64,000 nt of DNA from Phascolomyces articulosus. Lineage: Eukaryota > Mucoromycota > Mucoromycetes > Mucorales > Lichtheimiaceae. The translations under genes were made by a program, and so were the position numbers. A model generated the notes under the pieces. It was not told the origin of the DNA. It was given only the letters and a program-made list of their open reading frames with translations, and did not search any database. Each line of letters starts with the position of its first letter. Position 1 is the first letter of the stretch. The stretch is from assembly GCA_025677815.1 (NCBI GenBank), contig JAIXMP010000028.1, positions 248,001-312,000 on the forward strand. Direction: 5' to 3'. Of the stretch, positions 39,501 through 50,948 are shown piece by piece.

Positions 39501-42500
39501 AACCAATAAAAGAATACATTTAAATGAGAGGTTATCTTTACCTTAACAAAAAGTTTCACATAACCCATAGACTGTTCATTGCCCATTAAAGCCATAGAAT
39601 AATCTTGAATACTTGAAAACTTATTAAGCACATGACATTCGAATGAGATATTACCAGTCTTGGTGGCTCGTTTCTTGGATTGTGAAGGAGAAGGGGGTGC
39701 ACCTGCAGCAGTAATAACATCGCTAATAAAACCATCACGAACCAATTGTTTTTGATCATCAAACTTGGAAAGTTCTCCAAAACATAATTTCCAATATTGT
39801 TCTGGATCCTCTTCGGCACAAAGCGCCAATACCTTCTTGACCTCAGTCCACAAGGGCCGTAATTGAACATTCAAGATACCCAATCCATAACGTAATACAA
39901 AATCAGAATATATTTCTGGAACACGTCCTGTTTCTTCAATCACACCCAATTTTTGGGTGTATCGGATCTTATCACGGAAATCGACCAACGACATGGATGC
40001 TTCTTCCAAATCCACAGCGACTTGAGGTAATTCACATGGCTCATCATCGGTATGCTGCTTATCCTTTTCCATCAAAGGTTGATCGTACAAGGCAATGATT
40101 TTACAAGTGTATAAACGACAATTCATTTGATAGGATCCAAGGTTTTCTTTGATCAAAGGATATACTTGTTCCAATCTTTCGAGTGTGAAACATTCATTGT
40201 ATTGCGAACTAAAAAAAATTGGGGGGGGGAGACATTGAATATTACTTTCTAATATTCCTCCTCCTCCATCAACCTCTCATGACATCATGTATACAACTTA
40301 CTCTGATCGAAGCATATCCAGATAATAAAAGACACCACGAAGAATCATCTCATTATGACCATGGTTTTCAAGCATATATTCTGCCAATTTTCCATGTAAA
40401 TGGCTCGTTTTTTCAACAGCATTATTGGCACTGGCTAATTTTGCAAGGGACTCAATGGCTTGGCCCATCAATGCTTCCAAAACAAAGTTTTTGTGGGCAA
40501 TCACCAAGGGTGTGTTGATAGGGTTGTTGTTATCTTTAGATTGAAGTGATAAATGGTTGCTGATGGAATCGATCAAGGCGAGAAGTGCTTCAAATGCGCT
40601 GTCAAGACTAACGTGGATACGTGAAAGGACAAAGACGACAGCTGATAATAAAGTGATAGTAGGTGTAGATTCCAATTCGTTCTGGAAGAAAAAAGTCAAC
40701 CACACATACGCATAATTTAGAATTTTTCACTCATTCATCTATTTGATGGTATATACGTAAAAAAAAAAAAACTAGATCTTACATCGTTGATGTCCACTCC
40801 ATTTAATACATCCCGTGCCTCGTTCCAATCGTAAGACTTGTGCAACATCTCCAGTAAACCATCCGCAATAGCTTTCCCTTTAACGGCTGGTAAACGTAAA
40901 AGACCTTCTGTTGTCAAGGAAGATGATAATGTGCCTTCTGGTAATTCAAGTGCACCTGATGAAGTCAATTCTGCTAACAATAATACAGTTTGTTCAGGGA
41001 ATTTATTGAATTTTTCTGCCGTATATCTATCCACCCATACATTTTAGTACAATTTGATCTTTAAGATCTGTCTTTTTTTTAATCATACGCAAAATAACAT
41101 GTAAGAATTTACCTAGCAATATAAGGCAACATCACTTGGGCAAAATCACTCCATTCCAACTTGGATAATGACAAAAAGAATCCATACACCAAGGTTGGAT
41201 CATCATATGCTACAATGGATTCCAAAATTAATCGACCTCCACTTAATACACTTTCAAGTGATCCCAAAGCAAGAATGGCTTCTGCCGCATTTAATATCTC
41301 TGTATAGAGATATTTGGAATATGATGTTTTTTTTGTAAAGAGCTTTTTTGTAACAGCTTGTAAACGTTGTACAATAGATGCATATTCTATATGAAAAATA
41401 AAACAATACCATTAAATATATATATATCTCCTTGATATGCCCTATCCCCACTCAAAAAAGGCACATTCTTTTTATTACCTTGAATACGACTTCCATTGCG
41501 TACAGTGACATTTAACTTTATCAACGAAATAAGAATACATAATCGTTTTTGATCCAATTTTTTTCGTTCGAGCTCAGTATCCACTTCTTTCAATGCCACA
41601 TTGATGAATTCCACAAGATAAGGTGCATTGGTATGATGTAATACCAATAAATTTGTTTTTAAAATCAGAGCATAAAATGGACTTAATTCTATAGATGATC
41701 CATAACCAGAAAAAAAAGACCCAATTAATCTCACATCCATAATCTCCTCCTTATTGAACCTTTTCATATCATTTACCTAATTCATCAACATCTCCCTTTT
41801 CATTCAATACTTGAGTTAACAATTCCTTATACATATTACTTGCTCGAGAATGAAGTTGATTTTCTACTTGCTAAAATAAAAATTTGATCCCGTTCCCATT
41901 TTAATAAACATTCCAACGATATATAATAATATCTCATTTTTGACCCGTCTCACTATATATTTACCTTCATGCATTCGAAGAAAAGCATAGCAAGTCCTTC
42001 AATATATTGTTCTGATGGATTTTCACGTAACGATTCCAAAATATGTTGCGTAATAGCTGCAAATTCTTTGCCTCTTGTTTTTCGCAATAAAAATGCAAAT
42101 GCTTCGGCTGTGAAATGTCGAATATATGGTTTTTGTTTATGATCTTCACCCAATAAGCTTGAGATCAAAGTAAATGTCGAAGAAAGGTCTGGTAAAATTT
42201 GTCGTGCAAGGTATTTGAACAAGTAGGCAATGGCATTAAACAGATTCTGTAAACATTCAGGAGAAGAAAAGAAAATTAATTCCTATATGATCTACAACCA
42301 AGCCAAACTCTCTCAGCTTTCCAAAAAAAAAAACATCATCTTTGTAATATGTATATACCTCGAGTAATCGAACATCTCGATGATGTACAAGTGGTAACAT
42401 GGCAGAAAATAATCGAGGAAAGTAGGGATAAAATTCACCTTCAAGGTCTTTTGCTAATTTCGTGACAAGGCTATAGGTATCGATTTAGCATATAATTATA

Positions 42501-42969
42501 CATGACATCAATCCCACATAACGAATATTTCAAATATAATCTAAACATACTCTAACAAAGCATCCAATGCGGTACTATCTTTGACTTGTAAATGTTTTTC
42601 GAGCACGTCGACGATCTGATCTTTATGGTAAATAATGGAAGGAAGGGTTTTTGCGAGAGGTGTCATTTCGCGTTGAAAGGTTGTAAAATGTCGAGTCAAG
42701 TTCATGTCTTTCCATGATAACAGTGCTTGATAAAAGAATGAATCATATTCATCGGGATCTTCTTCAACAAGTCGAGATCGTCGTACAACGTCGACTTTTA
42801 TACGATCGACCAGTGTATTAAATGATTGAAACTATACAGGAATGACGCTATGATTTAGGAACAGCCGTTTCTATTGTTATTCAAAATAGGAATAATATAC
42901 CTTGAAGCGCTTAGTAGCTCCTTCAGCAATAAATGTTTCTGGTGTATCGTTAAGTTCTTTGTCTTGCAT
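33580..42969 (-). CDS. UTP20: U3 snoRNP/SSU-processome protein Utp20 (one-base frameshift in exon 3)
   Basis: Thirteen exons: 42901-42969, 42551-42831, 42359-42471, 41965-42246, 41777-41870, 41479-41688, 41113-41386, 40783-41026, 40302-40681, 39542-40208, 34159-39450, 33923-34061, 33580-33815. They total 8281 nt, one base more than a multiple of three; without the surplus base the product would be about 2759 aa, normal for Utp20. It is a giant HEAT/ARM-repeat protein of the 90S pre-ribosome needed for 18S rRNA processing. Recognisable pieces are the N-terminal FYQALLSWKDMNLTRHFTTF, the central LSFIIKELKTALTKGYEVHV, and the lysine-rich C-terminus (RKIERRQKKRKMMKSKSKLN), a likely nucleolar signal. 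An acidic/Gln-rich linker lies near 36600-36740. The surplus base is in the four-A run at 42419-42422; upstream reads FYPYF and downstream continues PRLFSAML only in the shifted frame. Confidence 0.95.
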
Positions 42970-44068
42970 GGTCTATAATGGAAATATGTTGTATATATTT
43001 ATGCGTGTGTATGTATATGTCGTATTTGGAGGAGAGAGAGAAAAAATGCAGTAATGATAATAATAGAAAAAAGAATGCAGAGAAATGTAAAATGAAATTA
43101 GAAAACAAGGACCACCACCCCCTTTTTTTTTTCTTGTCGAGATTATAATGTGTTTTTGGCAAAGATTCCAAGTTTTTCCCCCAGTTGATCAATCGCAGGA
43201 ATCGCAAAAAGTAGAATTAAAAAAAAGTGGTCAAATTATTGTATTTGCAAGCCACTCGAAGTTGTCGGATCTTCGTTACACGAGTTGCTATTTTAGGGTA
43301 TTCTAGCTGTTATGCAAAACTGATTCTCCTTTTTAGAGTGTCCGGTTTTGTAGGGCTTTGGTATGTTAACTAGTTTCATTGAAAAGAGTCATTGATACTA
43401 TGTCATATTCAGTTTTAGTAAATAAATAGCCATCATGAATTTATCCAAAAGAGCAGTCATTTCTACCAGTAACTGTAATGGTAGTATATTACACAACAAG
43501 CGGATAAGTAAGTAAATACATAAAATAAGTTTATACGTAAAACAGAAGAGAAGAAAGTCCAAAGGATTTTTTAACATATCATATGATATTTTTCAATATT
43601 TGAAAGAACGTGTTTTTGTTTGACGTAGAGTAACACTCGATTATGTCTAATATAATTATGTTATAAATTCCCATATTAGTTGTTGTACAATATTATATAT
43701 GATTATAAATGAGATGAAAGAATAATTTCTGATATCATTTTTACGTGCTTGGCATTGGGAATATAATATAGTAAGCACTTTGTTGTCATCTGTTGTAGCG
43801 CGCTCTTTCTCTTCAATTAACCCATATACATAGTTGTTGTAAGGGATATCTTATTGTTTAATAAAATCATAATTATATAAAATGAAAATCAAATCAAAAC
43901 AACATAATAATGAAAAGAGGAAGAACAAGGGAAAGGTTTTTTGAAAAAAAAAAAAATATAAATAGTAGCAGTATTACCACATATAAAAAGTATTAGTAAA
44001 ATAGGGTTTGTTGCTGTGGAGGAGGTAAAGAAATTGAACAGGTATAGTATTCTTTTTTTTTAAAGAAA
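42970..44068. other. Spacer between UTP20 start and RIC8 end
   Basis: About 1.1 kb. The first few hundred bases should carry the UTP20 promoter (minus strand) and the last part the RIC8 3' UTR. AT-rich with no convincing gene. Confidence 0.6.
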
Positions 44069-46680
44069 TCATTCATCATCACTCGATTTTTTATCATCAT
44101 CGTCTAATTCTTCAAATTTTCCAGCATGTTTTGCTTGAGTAATAGGATTTTCAACACTAATTTGTTTATAAAAAGTTGACAAGTTAGCTTTATCCCAATC
44201 CATTCTCCATTACCTCATCATTAACACATAGTTTGTTTATTTATTTTTACCTTATGACACCATTTTTCTTTAATCGTTCAAATAATACAAATAACCGTTC
44301 AGCTTCTCGTTCTTTCTCTTCATCCGTCATATCCGCCAAACTAGGACCATTGGCTTCTTCAGCAGATACATATTGACCAGTGATGGGATTAATTTGTTTG
44401 GTAGGATCAATTCCATTGGCATCTTGAGGAGGTTCCACAGCAATTCCACGGTTGACAAGAAATCCGATCGCATTACCATATCCAACTTCTTGTGTAAACT
44501 GACCAGCTGATAATAAAAAGATAAAATGTTCAAAGAGAGATATACATGTTAAACTATATTTGCTGAATGACCCGCGATGTATATCTCCTTTTATATATAT
44601 TTATGTACTATAAAGATTGGCTATTTCGCACGACTGTTCTTTTTTTTTTTTTTACCCGTATATCCATTTGTTTTGTACTTACCATCTTCGTTGCACAATA
44701 CAAATAGACATTCACAAACCGCATCTCGGGTTTGAGGTAACATGGTGGAAGTCATCAAACGAATCAACTGAGCCGAAGTACTGTTACCACGATTCACAGG
44801 TTGATTTCGGTCGCTTTTACAAAAAAGGTTAACATTGAAGAGTTGTATTGTTATGTTTTGTTAATGATAAATAAATAAAACCATATATATTAATATGAAA
44901 AAGACGATCATCGTTTAGATATAGATAGATAAAAAAAAACACTTACCCTTCAGAAGGTAATAAACGTCTTTTAAAGAATTCAATGAAACCAGGTTCCCCA
45001 CCAGTGATGATACGAATATTAAGAATAAGGGGTGATAAAGTGGCATCCACATTAAATTTGGATGCAGGAGAGGAAGGTGATGTGTCCAGATCGTCAGGGT
45101 CACCATCGGGTATCAAATAAGCCAGTGCACCATCTAACATGTCACACAAACGAGTGGAAACGATAGCTCTTCCTTCTTCAGGTGTTTGGTGAAGATTTTT
45201 GAGTTTGGGAGTCTTGTACCAACAATCAGCCATGACAGAATATGGATATTGCATCAAAGCATGAAGGGCGTGTGTATAAGGTGGTATCAAAGGCATGGGT
45301 TCAGCGATGGGTAAATTGAATATTATCGCGAGTATGGGTTGTAAACAACATTGAAACCGTTTACCAACAATTTCATCCGCATCTGGCTTATCATCACTAC
45401 TAGTCGATCGTAAATCCATCAACATTAAATTAAATAAAAGTTTAAGTGCTTCATTGGTGACGGCTTCATTATTGATTAATCCAACTTGAGGTTCTTTTGC
45501 AACTAATTTACTAACATTGCTTTGAAGGACCTAATATATATCATAAGCACAGACACATATAAAAAAACATCGAGATTAGTTCAGAATATAAAACAAGCAT
45601 GTGATTATGTATATATCGAAAATTTATAGTTTTATATCTCATTTTTCTCACATTTTCAATCACTGGAGCAACATCAAGCTGAATAAGTTGTCGTACAATG
45701 TCGGAATTGCTGACGGTCATAAAGAATAAAATTCGGCATGTCAAAAATTGTGATTCAGTACTAAGTGTTGTCGATTCAAGAAGATGAAAACAAGCGGCCA
45801 CACCGTCATGTTCCACAACAAACTCTTTTGTGTTATCACGAAGTAAGATACAATTCGATAAGCATTTTAGTGCTTCTCGAGATTGACTACTGTCTGTATG
45901 ACTTCCCGGTGTTAATAGTCCTCCTAACTTCATGAGAATTTGAATACCCTATATAATTTTATAATGTAATCAAAAACTTTAAGTTTACTTTTTTTTCCCG
46001 TCTTCTTCTTCATCTTCTCTTCATAAACCCTAAAAATCTCTCTTAATAAACTCTAATCTGTTATATAATACCCGTCACTCACACTAATCCAATTTTCATG
46101 CAACAAAGCCAATAATCTCGATTTTTTTTTTACTTTTCACACACACAATACACGTAAACACACATTGACCCTTTTTTCTTGTGATATATTATTAATCTTA
46201 CGCGTTTTGAAAATAATTCATCCGACCCTTTAGCCTCTCTTCCTAATGATTTAATTGCTTGTAATGCTCGTGTCGTCACTAAATAACATAGTATCCAATC
46301 AATCAATTGATAACTTATTTCTTCTATAACCAAAGAAACATTGGTTCCTATTTTCAATAATCAATTATAAATATACCTTGTTCATTCCAACGACCTTGTT
46401 CTGGGAAATGATCTAAATCGTCAATCAATGAACTTATCAATGCTACTTTCGATTCCACAGAAATGTCTATTTTCATATATACAAAGTAGTAATGGTCAAT
46501 CTCTATCTACGTCGTTCTATTATCAAAAAGTTCATTCCAATAAAAAAAGGGGGTCAACCAAATGTCAATCTATATATTCATAGTATTACTTGTGGCATCT
46601 CGTTCAATCTTGTCTAAAACAGTCCATAGTGCATTGATATCAGCTGAATCTCTTGCATTTTTATATTCAGCATGCAACAT
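44069..46680 (-). CDS. RIC8: Synembryn, G-alpha chaperone/exchange factor Ric8
   Basis: Eight exons: 46590-46680, 46377-46466, 46202-46278, 45652-45948, 44947-45530, 44683-44813, 44251-44506, 44069-44204 (1662 nt, 553 aa). Ric8 is an armadillo-repeat protein that folds nascent G-alpha subunits and acts as a non-receptor GEF in fungal heterotrimeric G-protein signalling. Diagnostic parts are LKCLSNCILLRDNTKEFVVE (about residues 104-123), NEAVTNEALKLLFNLMLMDL, and GQFTQEVGYGNAIGFLVNRG. The MTDEEKEREAERLFVLFERL helix is nearly invariant near the C-terminus, followed by an acidic tail (ELDDDDKKSSDDE) with casein-kinase-2-like serines. The last intron is only 46 bases. It shares a 256-base divergent promoter with the thioesterase gene. 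Confidence 0.93.
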
Positions 46681-46936
46681 TGTTCTAAAAAGAAAGGTAA
46701 AGAGAAAAGGAAAGAAAGACGTGTGGTAATCCAATCCAACAGAAAATAAAAAAATAAATGTCTCCTTTTGTCCCATAGTTACACACCAGAACTTGAATCT
46801 TTGATCATTCGTTGGATGAATATTACTCCTTTGAATCTTAAAAACTTTCTTTTTTCTTCAGACAACAAAGAGTTTCCCTCCCAAACTTCCAGAAAAAAAC
46901 TTTATCAAAAGGCAAGAAATAGAATAAATGAAATAA
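46681..46936. promoter_or_regulatory. Bidirectional promoter between RIC8 and acyl-protein thioesterase
   Basis: 256 bases between divergent start codons. No strong motif was identified; it includes purine-rich runs on the RIC8 side. Confidence 0.4.
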
Positions 46937-48181
46937 ATGTCAATACGACCCATGACAACCACCATTTTGCTAATTTTAAGCGGTCTTTTTATATTATTTT
47001 TTTATTCATTCTTGTTACAACCAAAACATCATCAACAACAACAGTTTTCAGTCAAATCAACCACAATGAGTGCTCTTACATCAGTTGTCGTTGGCGCTAA
47101 AGCCAAGCATACCGCCACTGTTTTTTGGCTTCATGGTCTTGGTGATAGTGGTGCAGGGTAATGATAATAATATATCTATTTTGAAGAAAATCTATGCAAG
47201 ATAATATTGATTTATTTATTTTATTTATTTAGTTGGTCGTTCCTGGCTGAAGAACTTTCGGGCATGTTTCCCCATATCAAATGGGTTTTACCTAACGCGT
47301 AAGTTTTTTCCTCCGAATTGAATATAATGGATCTAAAAAAATAGTTTTTATAATAATAATATTTTTACCATCAATCTAGACCCATGTTGCCAGTAACTCT
47401 TAATGGAGGCATGAAGATGCCAGGTATGGTGATAGAAAAATCGCAAGAATTGGTTTTATTTGAATAGTGTTATTAATCAAGACACTATTATTCATTTAGC
47501 CTGGTTTGATCTTACTGGTCTTGATCGATCCATTGCCGCTAATCAAGATGAAAAGGGAATGTTATCCTCGATGGCAGCAGGTAAAAAAGAAAAATAAGAT
47601 TGATTATCCATAATCTTTGTTACTAATAAACAACGTATGGTTCGTGTTACCATACAAAATCATAAATGTACAATAGTGAATGGATTGATTCGTCAAGAAG
47701 TAGATAATGGTATCCCAAGCGACAGAATAGTTGTGGGTGGTTTCTCTCAAGGCTGTGTTCTTTCGCTGCTGGTCGGCCTCACATCCGAATATAAATTTGG
47801 TGGTGTTATTGGATGTAGTGGTTGGTTAGCTCTTGCTGAAAAGTTCCCTTCGGTAAATAGGATACATAATATATTACATGCATCTTATATATCAACATAC
47901 ATATAGGTACTAATGATAAAAAAAAAACAAAACCTGATTATATCAACACTCAATAGATGGCATCGGAAGCTAACAAGAAAACACCTGTACTTATGTGTCA
48001 TGGTGATTCTGACCCTGTTGTGAATTATTCCTTTGGCAAGGAATCAGCAGGTGTTCTTGAAAAACTTGGTTACAACATCAAGTTTAATACTTATCCTGGT
48101 CTAGTCCATTCTGCCAGTCCCAAAGAACTTTCAGATATTGCTAGTTTCTTAAAGGATCATTTACCACCTGTTTCAGCTTAA
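46937..48181 (+). CDS. APT1: Acyl-protein thioesterase (alpha/beta hydrolase), optional N-terminal membrane anchor
   Basis: Six exons: 46937-47157, 47233-47298, 47380-47423, 47500-47580, 47677-47852, 47957-48181 (813 nt, 270 aa). It removes palmitate from cysteine-acylated proteins such as G-alpha and Ras. Visible motifs are VFWLHGLGDSGAG (oxyanion region), the nucleophile GGFSQGC with Ser161, Asp in CHGDSDPVV and His in YPGLVHSAS. The usual GFSQGG is GFSQGC here. The ATG at 46937 adds 43 residues containing a hydrophobic stretch (TTILLILSGLFILFFYSFLL). A second in-frame ATG at 47066 (MSALTSVVVGAKAKHTATVF) gives the standard 227-aa cytosolic form. Two isoforms from one gene are possible. G-alpha is a known client type for both this enzyme and RIC8 next door; any functional tie is inference. 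Confidence 0.93.
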
Positions 48182-48554
48182 TTAGACTGGAGATATAAAA
48201 TAGCTCTCTTTATATATATATAAAATAGTATGATTTTTTGATGGTGAGAAAAGAAAAAGACACTTTGTTATTACGACAATTGGATCATGATTTATTTTAG
48301 AGCCATTCTTTTTTTTTGCACTCCAAATTAATTAACTTTTTTTGCTGTTTTGACAGCGTTCGGATTTCCTAATAAAGAACTGAACCAACAAAAACGAAAA
48401 TGAGATGCGCGTGTCGTGCTTTGTTGTGCAAATCGGCACCCGGTTTACTTTTTTTTTATATCTTCTTCTTTTTCTTCTCTCTCTCACACCTCTCTTCTTT
48501 CTTTTTTTTCATATTTCATCTATATATTTTCTTTATAACAACAACAAAAAAACC
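48182..48554. promoter_or_regulatory. Spacer and pyrimidine-rich leader of the PPxY gene
   Basis: Thioesterase 3' flank, then a strongly T/C-rich tract (about 48448-48535) ending in ACAACAACAAAAAAACC just before the ATG. The frame stays open upstream (from 48405), but its translation is a run of Phe/Leu/Ser, so I treat it as leader. Confidence 0.5.
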
Positions 48555-49037
48555 ATGATATCCGAAAAACACGCATCATTACAACAGCCACAATCATCAC
48601 AACAATCCTATCGAAGAAAGAAAAGACAATATCCACCCTCTATACCTGCCGCCACACTTTGGGCAACAGATTGTTATCCATATGTCAAAAGACGTATGCC
48701 TGTGGCTCCATTAATACGTCTTTCAGGCATCGATCGTTTACCACCACCCACTTCTTCATTTCAAGATTCTTATTCATCACCAGAATATTCTCGACGACCA
48801 CAAACACCACCACCTGCTTATAAAAGTACATTACCACCAAGATACGAAGAAGTTGTTCATAATCGATATTCTGAAGATGATGATATACCCTTAGCACAAA
48901 TACGAAAAAGACATTCGACATTGATGAACCATCATCGTTTACAAGATGAAAAAACAGAAGATGATGAACACGAAACACTTGACCGAGTGCAGCAACGATT
49001 AAAGTCGGTAGCTGCATACAATGTTACCAAACAATAA
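48555..49037 (+). CDS. Small disordered protein with two PPxY motifs
   Basis: Single-exon ORF of 160 aa from the ATG at 48555 (ACCATGA context). An in-frame ATG at 48405 would add a Phe/Leu-rich segment that looks like translated leader. The protein is polar and disordered, rich in Pro, Ser and Gln. It has a basic patch (RRKKRQ, 20-25), PPAY at 86-89 and PPRY at 94-97, followed by an acidic cluster (EDDDIPLAQIRKR) and a charged C-terminus. Paired PPxY motifs bind WW domains such as those of the Rsp5/NEDD4 ubiquitin ligase, so an adaptor or substrate role is inferred. No transmembrane segment in the short form. Not recognised as a named gene. Confidence 0.65.
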   Translation: MISEKHASLQQPQSSQQSYRRKKRQYPPSIPAATLWATDCYPYVKRRMPVAPLIRLSGIDRLPPPTSSFQDSYSSPEYSRRPQTPPPAYKSTLPPRYEEVVHNRYSEDDDIPLAQIRKRHSTLMNHHRLQDEKTEDDEHETLDRVQQRLKSVAAYNVTKQ

Positions 49038-49366
49038 TAACAACAATAATGATAAAACAGTAATGTCCCCCAATTTTTTTTTCATATATGATTTCTCACA
49101 TTCATCATCATATCCATTCCCCGCGCCGACTTGTCTAAAAACTCGCCACAGCCTAAAATAATAATAATAATAATGACACCCACACAACAATAATCTGCTC
49201 TTCATCTTCTTTTTGTTCTTTTTGTATCATAGTTATTTTTCAGTACCTTATTTTCTTCTTACTTCATTATTTTTTGTTGTTGTAATAATAAAAATAACTC
49301 TATTACGTGCACAATGTTGTCGTTATTTGTATTTTTTTTATTATAAATGAAAAAATAATAATAATT
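49038..49366. other. Convergent 3' spacer between PPxY gene and ISY1
   Basis: AT-rich with AAT/ATT repeats around 49155-49175. Holds the 3' flanks of the two genes. No gene is seen. Confidence 0.6.
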
Positions 49367-50948
49367 TTAACGTTGGCCGGTAAGCTCCTTCGTTTCTTGT
49401 TCATTTTTTGCCAAGTCTTCAGAGACATATTTGTCCATAAGCTAATAATAGAAACAGGAAAATCATTGCACACACTCAGCAAATCAACCTCAAAACAGAA
49501 ATACATAAACTCTAAAAACCAACAACCTGGCATTTTCCACCCAAAAATCTTGTTTTCCCTTTTTCGTTTTTGTTTACTTACCTCTTGCCGTCGTCTATTC
49601 ACCAAATATTCTTCAATTTGTTTACGATCGGGTATAGGTGTATCCAAAATATATCCATCTTTTTCATCCACATCCATCACAGTGTGTTCTGTTTCTTCTT
49701 CATCATCAGGTTGTTGTTTTAATTCTTCCAAACGCTCACGTTCTTGATCCAATTCATATTCTAATAAATCACCATCTTCTTCATCCCGGTATCCATAATA
49801 ATCTGCATCTATATTACGATACAATTCTGTTCTTGAACGTGCTACTTTTTCAGGTTCTATATGAAATACATATATCAAACGAGGATTTTTGGTTGATTGA
49901 TAGATGAATTGAGAATGATTAAAAAATGATGGTTCCATGAGTTATCAAAAAGCAAGTATTTTTTTAGATGCTGTGAAACAACAACACAGGATAGACACCT
50001 GTTTATAAATATATACATTGGTGAAAGGTGAGAATATATATATATACCTTCAGTTTCAAAGAGCTCTCGTACACCAGGTAAATCGCGTGCACGTCCAAAA
50101 TATCTAAAAGGGATGCATAGCCACATAATTCAATATAATCAATCATTGCCTTTTCTTGAGTTCTATCCTCCCCTCCTTCCATATATATATAAACCGATCC
50201 AATCTATCCACACCGTCCCAAATCTTACTTGTATCCTCTATTTCCGGGTACTTCTTTGCCTTCACTATCAAGGATTTTTGCTGAGCTCTATAAATCACAT
50301 TTTCGTTTTAGTGTACCCAATTTTATATATCTCTTATAAAATAAGAAGATACGCCAAGTGAGAAAGGCACTTACATAATAATTAGCACCACCCAGCTGCT
50401 TTATCCGTTTTTCCCAATGATATTTTTCTCTTAAAAGTTTATTAATTTCGTCATTCAAATCGCGTACTTGGTAATCGGACAAACTGGCTATAGAAAATAA
50501 AGAATAAAACGTATTCAATAATAGATTTTTGTTTTTATAGTTTAGAAAACGATCTATTTATTTATTTATTTATTTTTATAAAAGTGTTCCTAATCCAAAT
50601 CGATCTTACCATCTTGAATCTTGGATACTTTTCGTGACACTTCACCCAAAATTTGACGTCTCCATCTTTCACATTCGCCTACAGTATCTACAGTCGATGC
50701 CATAGCAGGCCGACGTTCTTTCTTTCGAACGAGACCAAGTTCAGCGGCTTGCGCCTCACGAAATCGATATAACATGGATTGTGCTTTCTCTTCATTACGC
50801 GCCTAGTTTGGAATAAAAAAAAATAGCAAGTGTGAAAAAAGAATGATAATGATATTAGATCAATCATGAGAATGGTTTTCGTTGGAGGATCGTGATTTTT
50901 TTCTGATGCAATCTATGCATGTTAATGGTGTGTGTGTATATATACCAT
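49367..50948 (-). CDS. ISY1: Pre-mRNA splicing factor Isy1
   Basis: Seven exons: 50946-50948, 50610-50802, 50375-50487, 50229-50287, 50048-50103, 49582-49856, 49367-49441 (774 nt, 257 aa, all in phase). Isy1 is a component of the Prp19/NTC complex in the catalytic spliceosome. The N-terminus reads [20 protein letters not shown]. It is followed by [30 protein letters not shown] coiled coil ([20 protein letters not shown]), and [18 protein letters not shown], all family hallmarks. An acidic central region and a short C-terminus ([15 protein letters not shown]) complete it. The start codon stands alone as the coding part of exon 1; the intron (50803-50945) begins directly after ATG. This is forced because the canonical MARNEEKAQ start is recovered only that way. 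Confidence 0.93.

Noticed and set aside
49307..49907. Plus-strand ORFs over the 3' half of ISY1
   Set aside because: Antisense shadows of a conserved splicing-factor exon.
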